From NCBI RefSeq assembly GCF_005116505.1, contig NZ_SWBR01000001.1:62001-126000 (forward strand): a stretch of DNA of 64,000 nucleotides, written 5' to 3'. Position 1 is the first letter of the stretch. The number at the start of each line of letters is the position of its first letter. Made by a program: the position numbers and the translations under genes. Origin of the DNA: Pedobacter polaris (GTDB lineage Bacteria; Bacteroidota; Bacteroidia; Sphingobacteriales; Sphingobacteriaceae). Of this stretch, positions 61,325 to 64,000 are shown in pieces. The notes beneath the pieces are model-generated. The model did not search any database, was not told where the DNA came from, and was given only the letters and a program-made list of their open reading frames with translations.

Positions 61325-61500
61325 TATCTTAATAGCGAAATAATATTCCGAAAAAGAGTAAAGTACTGAATTTCAGACAAATGAAATGCTATTGAATAAA
61401 AAATAGTACAACCAACTTTAAAAGCCCTTATCAGAAACTGCGATTCTAAAAAGAAAAATAAAAGTTATCAACATTTTAACAACCTAATAATCATTGGCTT

Positions 61501-61508
61501 TAGTTTTG
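61501..61508 (+). promoter_or_regulatory. candidate -7 promoter box (TAGTTTTG) of the 51-residue gene
   Basis: It matches TAnnTTTG 34 bp upstream of the ATG at 61543. Confidence 0.4.
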
Positions 61509-61542
61509 TATAGGAATTTATATCTACCAAGAATATCTTCCT

Positions 61543-61698
61543 ATGATTATCAAATTACATACTCCATTTACTTATGCTAGGCATAAAGAGGAGAAAATTA
61601 CTAAGCCACTAACCTTACAAGAAAAAGTAAAGGCTGACCGCATTTTTATGGCAATTTTATTAATGCTAACAATTATTGGTGCAGTAGTTTTTGTCTAA
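61543..61698 (+). CDS. small single-pass membrane protein (51 residues)
   Basis: ATG at 61543 to TAA at 61696-61698. The peptide has a basic, soluble first half (MIIKLHTPFTYARHKEEKI) and one C-terminal hydrophobic helix (about residues 34-51, ending VVFV), so it would be a tail-anchored membrane peptide. A good promoter box lies 34 bp upstream. It sits alone between proA and the DACNV gene. No homology is recognised; the case rests on frame, promoter and composition. Confidence 0.5.
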   Translation: MIIKLHTPFTYARHKEEKITKPLTLQEKVKADRIFMAILLMLTIIGAVVFV

Positions 61699-61723
61699 AC
61701 TTACTTGTCTATTTATAATTTTA

Positions 61724-62866
61724 CTACAATAACAAGGTATCAATTCGATATGCTTGTACCATGTTTAAAGTTGGCGACCAGCTAAAAACGGTAAAATGCC
61801 CATCTTGTGAAGCTACCAATGCTTGTGCATTTCTTTGGTCAAATATAAATTGGGCTGCAGATAAATGTCTTGTCCCCCCTATTTTAGCCGGATGAACAAC
61901 AACAGCATCTCCACCAGCAATTGGTTCTGCATAAGAAATTTCTTGTATGTGGCCACTACTATTTGCCCTTCCAGTTTTAGCACCAAATGCTAATAATTCG
62001 TAGCGATCTGTAACAATGGTAGCTCCGTCTATTGCAGTTAAACCTGCTAAATGATCAACCTCTCTTTTTAAAGCACTTTGCCAAAATATTTCACTAGAAT
62101 CTGGTTTGTCCTTTCTCACTAAATCTGCCAAACCTTTAAAAACTGGTTGTAAAGCATAACTTATAGGATGAATAATAGATTGTTTCCATTCTTCTGTATC
62201 ACTTGGAACAACCAGCACAGCACCCCCTCTTCCATGCGCTCTCATAGAAACTGCTAGCTGAATTAAAATATTTGCCTCATCATTCCAGTAAGAATGTGCC
62301 GTTAAATCTAACAATGAAAGTAAAATAGCAGGGCAATCTGCACTTGATGCACTCTTCTCTTCTACAATTTTTATCTGATCTCCTTTTAAAACTGCAACAT
62401 TAGTATATTTCCCAAAACCATATATACGACGGTGTTTGATGACCAATAACCCTGGTTCAGAAACATCCACTACAAAACAATAATTGGGGATATTTAAAGT
62501 GGTTCCCCAAATGTGTAAATTATACCCATCGTGCCAAACTCCGATATGAATACCTCCACGCTCCACCCCAGGTGCCAATTTTGTTAAAACGTTAGGGTTT
62601 AAAGGTAAAGTATGGTTAAAAATTAAGGGTTTACCAGCTTGCTCTGGGGGTAAAAAAGCGATAGAAATTTTAGGCGAGTGCCCTTCTTCCTTTCTTAAGC
62701 TAGACCAAAAAGCAGAATCTAAAATAGCTTCAATTACTCTTGCCGGAGGTTGAGGTGCCAAATCGATTTCGCCTTTGGCATTGGCATCTGCTAAATGTTT
62801 AGCAAAATGCGCTTCTATTTTTGATGCAACAATTTTAGCTGCCTGATAAGTTGCTCTATTTACCAT
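61724..62866 (-). CDS. DACNV sensor-domain protein (diadenylate-cyclase-like)
   Basis: This 380-residue protein ends in a DisA_N-like domain (about 265-360). The two hallmark motifs of diadenylate cyclases are partly kept: D280-G281-A282 in TAIDGATIVTD, and G331-T332-R333-H334 (then Leu in place of Arg) in GGTRHLSAAQF. The first 260 residues are an unnamed domain with EAILDSAFWSSLRKEEGHSP and HRRIYGFGKYTNVAVLKG. Such DAC-derived (DACNV) domains are predicted nucleotide sensors. Whether it still makes c-di-AMP is unknown. There is no partner gene on the strand. Confidence 0.75.
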   Translation of the reverse strand: MVNRATYQAAKIVASKIEAHFAKHLADANAKGEIDLAPQPPARVIEAILDSAFWSSLRKEEGHSPKISIAFLPPEQAGKPLIFNHTLPLNPNVLTKLAPGVERGGIHIGVWHDGYNLHIWGTTLNIPNYCFVVDVSEPGLLVIKHRRIYGFGKYTNVAVLKGDQIKIVEEKSASSADCPAILLSLLDLTAHSYWNDEANILIQLAVSMRAHGRGGAVLVVPSDTEEWKQSIIHPISYALQPVFKGLADLVRKDKPDSSEIFWQSALKREVDHLAGLTAIDGATIVTDRYELLAFGAKTGRANSSGHIQEISYAEPIAGGDAVVVHPAKIGGTRHLSAAQFIFDQRNAQALVASQDGHFTVFSWSPTLNMVQAYRIDTLLL

Positions 62867-63009
62867 TTTACTAAGTTAGGTGTTTTAACTATTCAAAAAA
62901 GTTGGAATAAAGTAAAATGTACAGCCAAATAAAAAATTGTTGGAGTAATGATTCTTAAATTTAATAAGGACTAGAATTTGAATGGTTTTGAAATACTGAC
63001 TTTAACTTT

Positions 63010-63080
63010 AAACCCGATTGACAGCGATAGCTCTTGAAGCTGAAAGCGAAAAGACTAAAGCAAAAAGCGGGGCTATTCTT
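63010..63080. repeat. candidate structured repeat element (CCCGATTGACAGCGATAG type)
   Basis: See the enclosing region: terminal CCCG/CGGG pairing, internal AGC-rich stem, GC-richer than its surroundings, no coding potential. Confidence 0.4.
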
Positions 63081-63200
63081 CCCAAAAACCACTTCCTCTT
63101 ATTTTCTAAGCTAAAACCCTCGGACTTTCGGTCTTATTGACTTTTCTGACTTCAAAAACACTTCTTATCCTACATCAATGAATTGGGTTTTGGCCAAGCC

Positions 63201-63208
63201 TATCTTTG
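63201..63208 (+). promoter_or_regulatory. candidate -7 promoter box (TATCTTTG) of the second pirin gene
   Basis: A perfect TAnnTTTG match 21 bp before the ATG at 63230; the expected -33 TTTG is not at standard spacing. Confidence 0.4.
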
Positions 63209-63229
63209 TATCAATAAATAACAAAATTT

Positions 63230-63946
63230 ATGGCACAAACAGTATTGCATAAAGCCAACACTCGAGGAGTGGCAGATCATGGCTGGTTAAAAAGTTATCA
63301 AAGTTTCAGTTTTGCTGGATATTACAATCCAGAGAGAGTTAATTTTGGAGCTTTAAGAGTTTTAAATGATGACATTGTAACTGGAGGAATGGGCTTTGGA
63401 GAGCATCCACATGATAACATGGAAATTATTTCTATTCCATTAGAAGGTAATTTACAACATAAAGATAGCATGGGAAATACAGCAACCATTAAGGCAGGAG
63501 AAATTCAAGTGATGAGTGCTGGAACAGGAATTTACCATTCAGAATATAATGCCGATGCTGAAAATCCGGCTAAGTTTTTACAGATCTGGTTATTTCCAAA
63601 CAAAAGAAATGTAACTCCGCGTTATGATCAGATTTTATTAAATGATGCAGATAAACGCAACGAATTTGTTCAGATTTTATCCCCTAATGCTGACGATGCA
63701 GGTGTTTGGATTTACCAAGATGCTTGGTTTAATTTAGGAAAGTTTAATGCTGATGTTACTAAAACATACAACTTAAACAAAAAAGGTGACGGTGTTTATG
63801 TTTTTGTTTTAAAAGGGCAAGTTGAAGTGAATGGCCAATTATTAGATACCAGAGATGGTTTTGGAATTTGGGACACCGATAATTTTGATGTAAAAGCAAT
63901 TACCGATGCTGAGTTTTTATTAATGGAAGTTCCGATGGAATTTTGA
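63230..63946 (+). CDS. pirin family protein (YhhW quercetinase type)
   Basis: This 238-residue bicupin keeps the metal ligands in GEHPHDNMEI (two His) and GIYHSEYN (His, Glu). The start MAQTVLHKANTRGVADHGWL is typical of YhhW-type pirins, which bind Fe(II) and can degrade quercetin in vitro; the physiological role is unclear. It is shorter than the pirin at 12918 and belongs to a different subgroup. It appears to be a single gene; the sequence after it (to 64000) shows only a possible new start at 63988. Confidence 0.92.
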   Translation: MAQTVLHKANTRGVADHGWLKSYQSFSFAGYYNPERVNFGALRVLNDDIVTGGMGFGEHPHDNMEIISIPLEGNLQHKDSMGNTATIKAGEIQVMSAGTGIYHSEYNADAENPAKFLQIWLFPNKRNVTPRYDQILLNDADKRNEFVQILSPNADDAGVWIYQDAWFNLGKFNADVTKTYNLNKKGDGVYVFVLKGQVEVNGQLLDTRDGFGIWDTDNFDVKAITDAEFLLMEVPMEF

Positions 63947-64000
63947 TTGGTTTATTATCATTAGTGATTTAACAACTTATAATAAGGATGGAGAAATTAG

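Larger units (their letters stand above)
62867..63229. other. intergenic region before the second pirin, with repeat-like element
   Basis: At 63010-63080 an element begins AACCCGATTGACAGCGATAG and ends AAAAAGCGGGGCTATTC, where CCCG and CGGG can pair; it looks like a degenerate repeat or structured element known to me in general form from this phylum. At 63123-63152 GACTT occurs three times. TATCTTTG at 63201-63208 is a -7-type box for the pirin gene. Confidence 0.4.

Noticed and set aside
61325..61542. tRNA or other RNA gene between proA and the small membrane gene
   Set aside because: No cloverleaf or GC-rich stem is visible; the gap is AT-rich and plain.
63988..64000. Possible start of the next gene (AAGGATGGAG)
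   Set aside because: Only four codons are present before the window ends, too little to support a call.

Overview
The window reads as a chromosomal stretch of a Bacteroidota member, most likely family Sphingobacteriaceae and close to Pedobacter. The grounds are AT-rich DNA, few Shine-Dalgarno sequences, TAnnTTTG-type -7 promoter boxes, many secreted proteins whose signal peptide ends in Ala-Gln, and typical genes of the phylum (BshA, FabV, OstA-like, OMP beta-barrel TonB receptor, tandem rhomboids after mutL, PspC with PadR). The genus is inferred; there is no rRNA gene to confirm it. I saw no tRNA, rRNA, CRISPR, IS element or prophage block.

Layout. 1-5600: start of mqo (minus strand, cut by the window edge), a GNAT acetyltransferase, lipA, an ECF sigma/anti-sigma pair, the metabolite-repair enzyme Nnr and a frameshifted YiaA-type membrane protein. 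5700-11430: secreted GH5 hydrolase, uvrA, fabV. 11460-12840: small arsenic cluster arsR-DUF6428-arsC with a palindromic operator but no visible efflux pump. 12900-16480: pirin, an orphan membrane ORF bracketed by inverted repeats, a PaaE-type ferredoxin reductase and a lytic transglycosylase. 16570-22680: a 38-bp perfect palindrome, a pseudouridine synthase with a repeat-rich tail, a lactonase, bshA and tilS. 22700-29200: cell-envelope block (OstA-like, two SurA-type chaperones), rdgB and a MoxR ATPase. 29460-36560: small membrane proteins, an SMR transporter, a leader-like small ORF ahead of a TPR gene, glycerophosphodiesterase, an SnoaL/NTF2-type protein, M28 peptidase, an isolated BRO-type gene and cysS.

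36590-41100: EEP phosphatase, two rhomboid proteases and mutL in one minus-strand run. 41270-45050: YtcJ-like amidohydrolase, a GH3 C-domain/beta-lactamase fusion and a PhnA-like protein. 45060-46680: repeat-rich intergenic DNA around a DUF6929 gene. 46680-50910: 2OG-Fe(II) dioxygenase, secreted MsrA, an outer-membrane barrel and a divergent TetR-nitroreductase pair with stacked palindromes. 51070-58740: large MG2/plug protein, then padR-pspC-TonB receptor-lipoprotein on the minus strand. 58960-61320: proline synthesis proB-proA. 61540-63950: a 51-residue membrane protein, a DisA_N-like (DACNV) putative nucleotide sensor and a second pirin.

Most of the window is housekeeping. The parts worth a second look are the palindromes between divergent genes, the leader-like region before the TPR gene, the isolated BRO gene, the DACNV protein, the YiaA frameshift and several families of dispersed or tandem intergenic repeats. 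I did not find a convincing multigene novel system.
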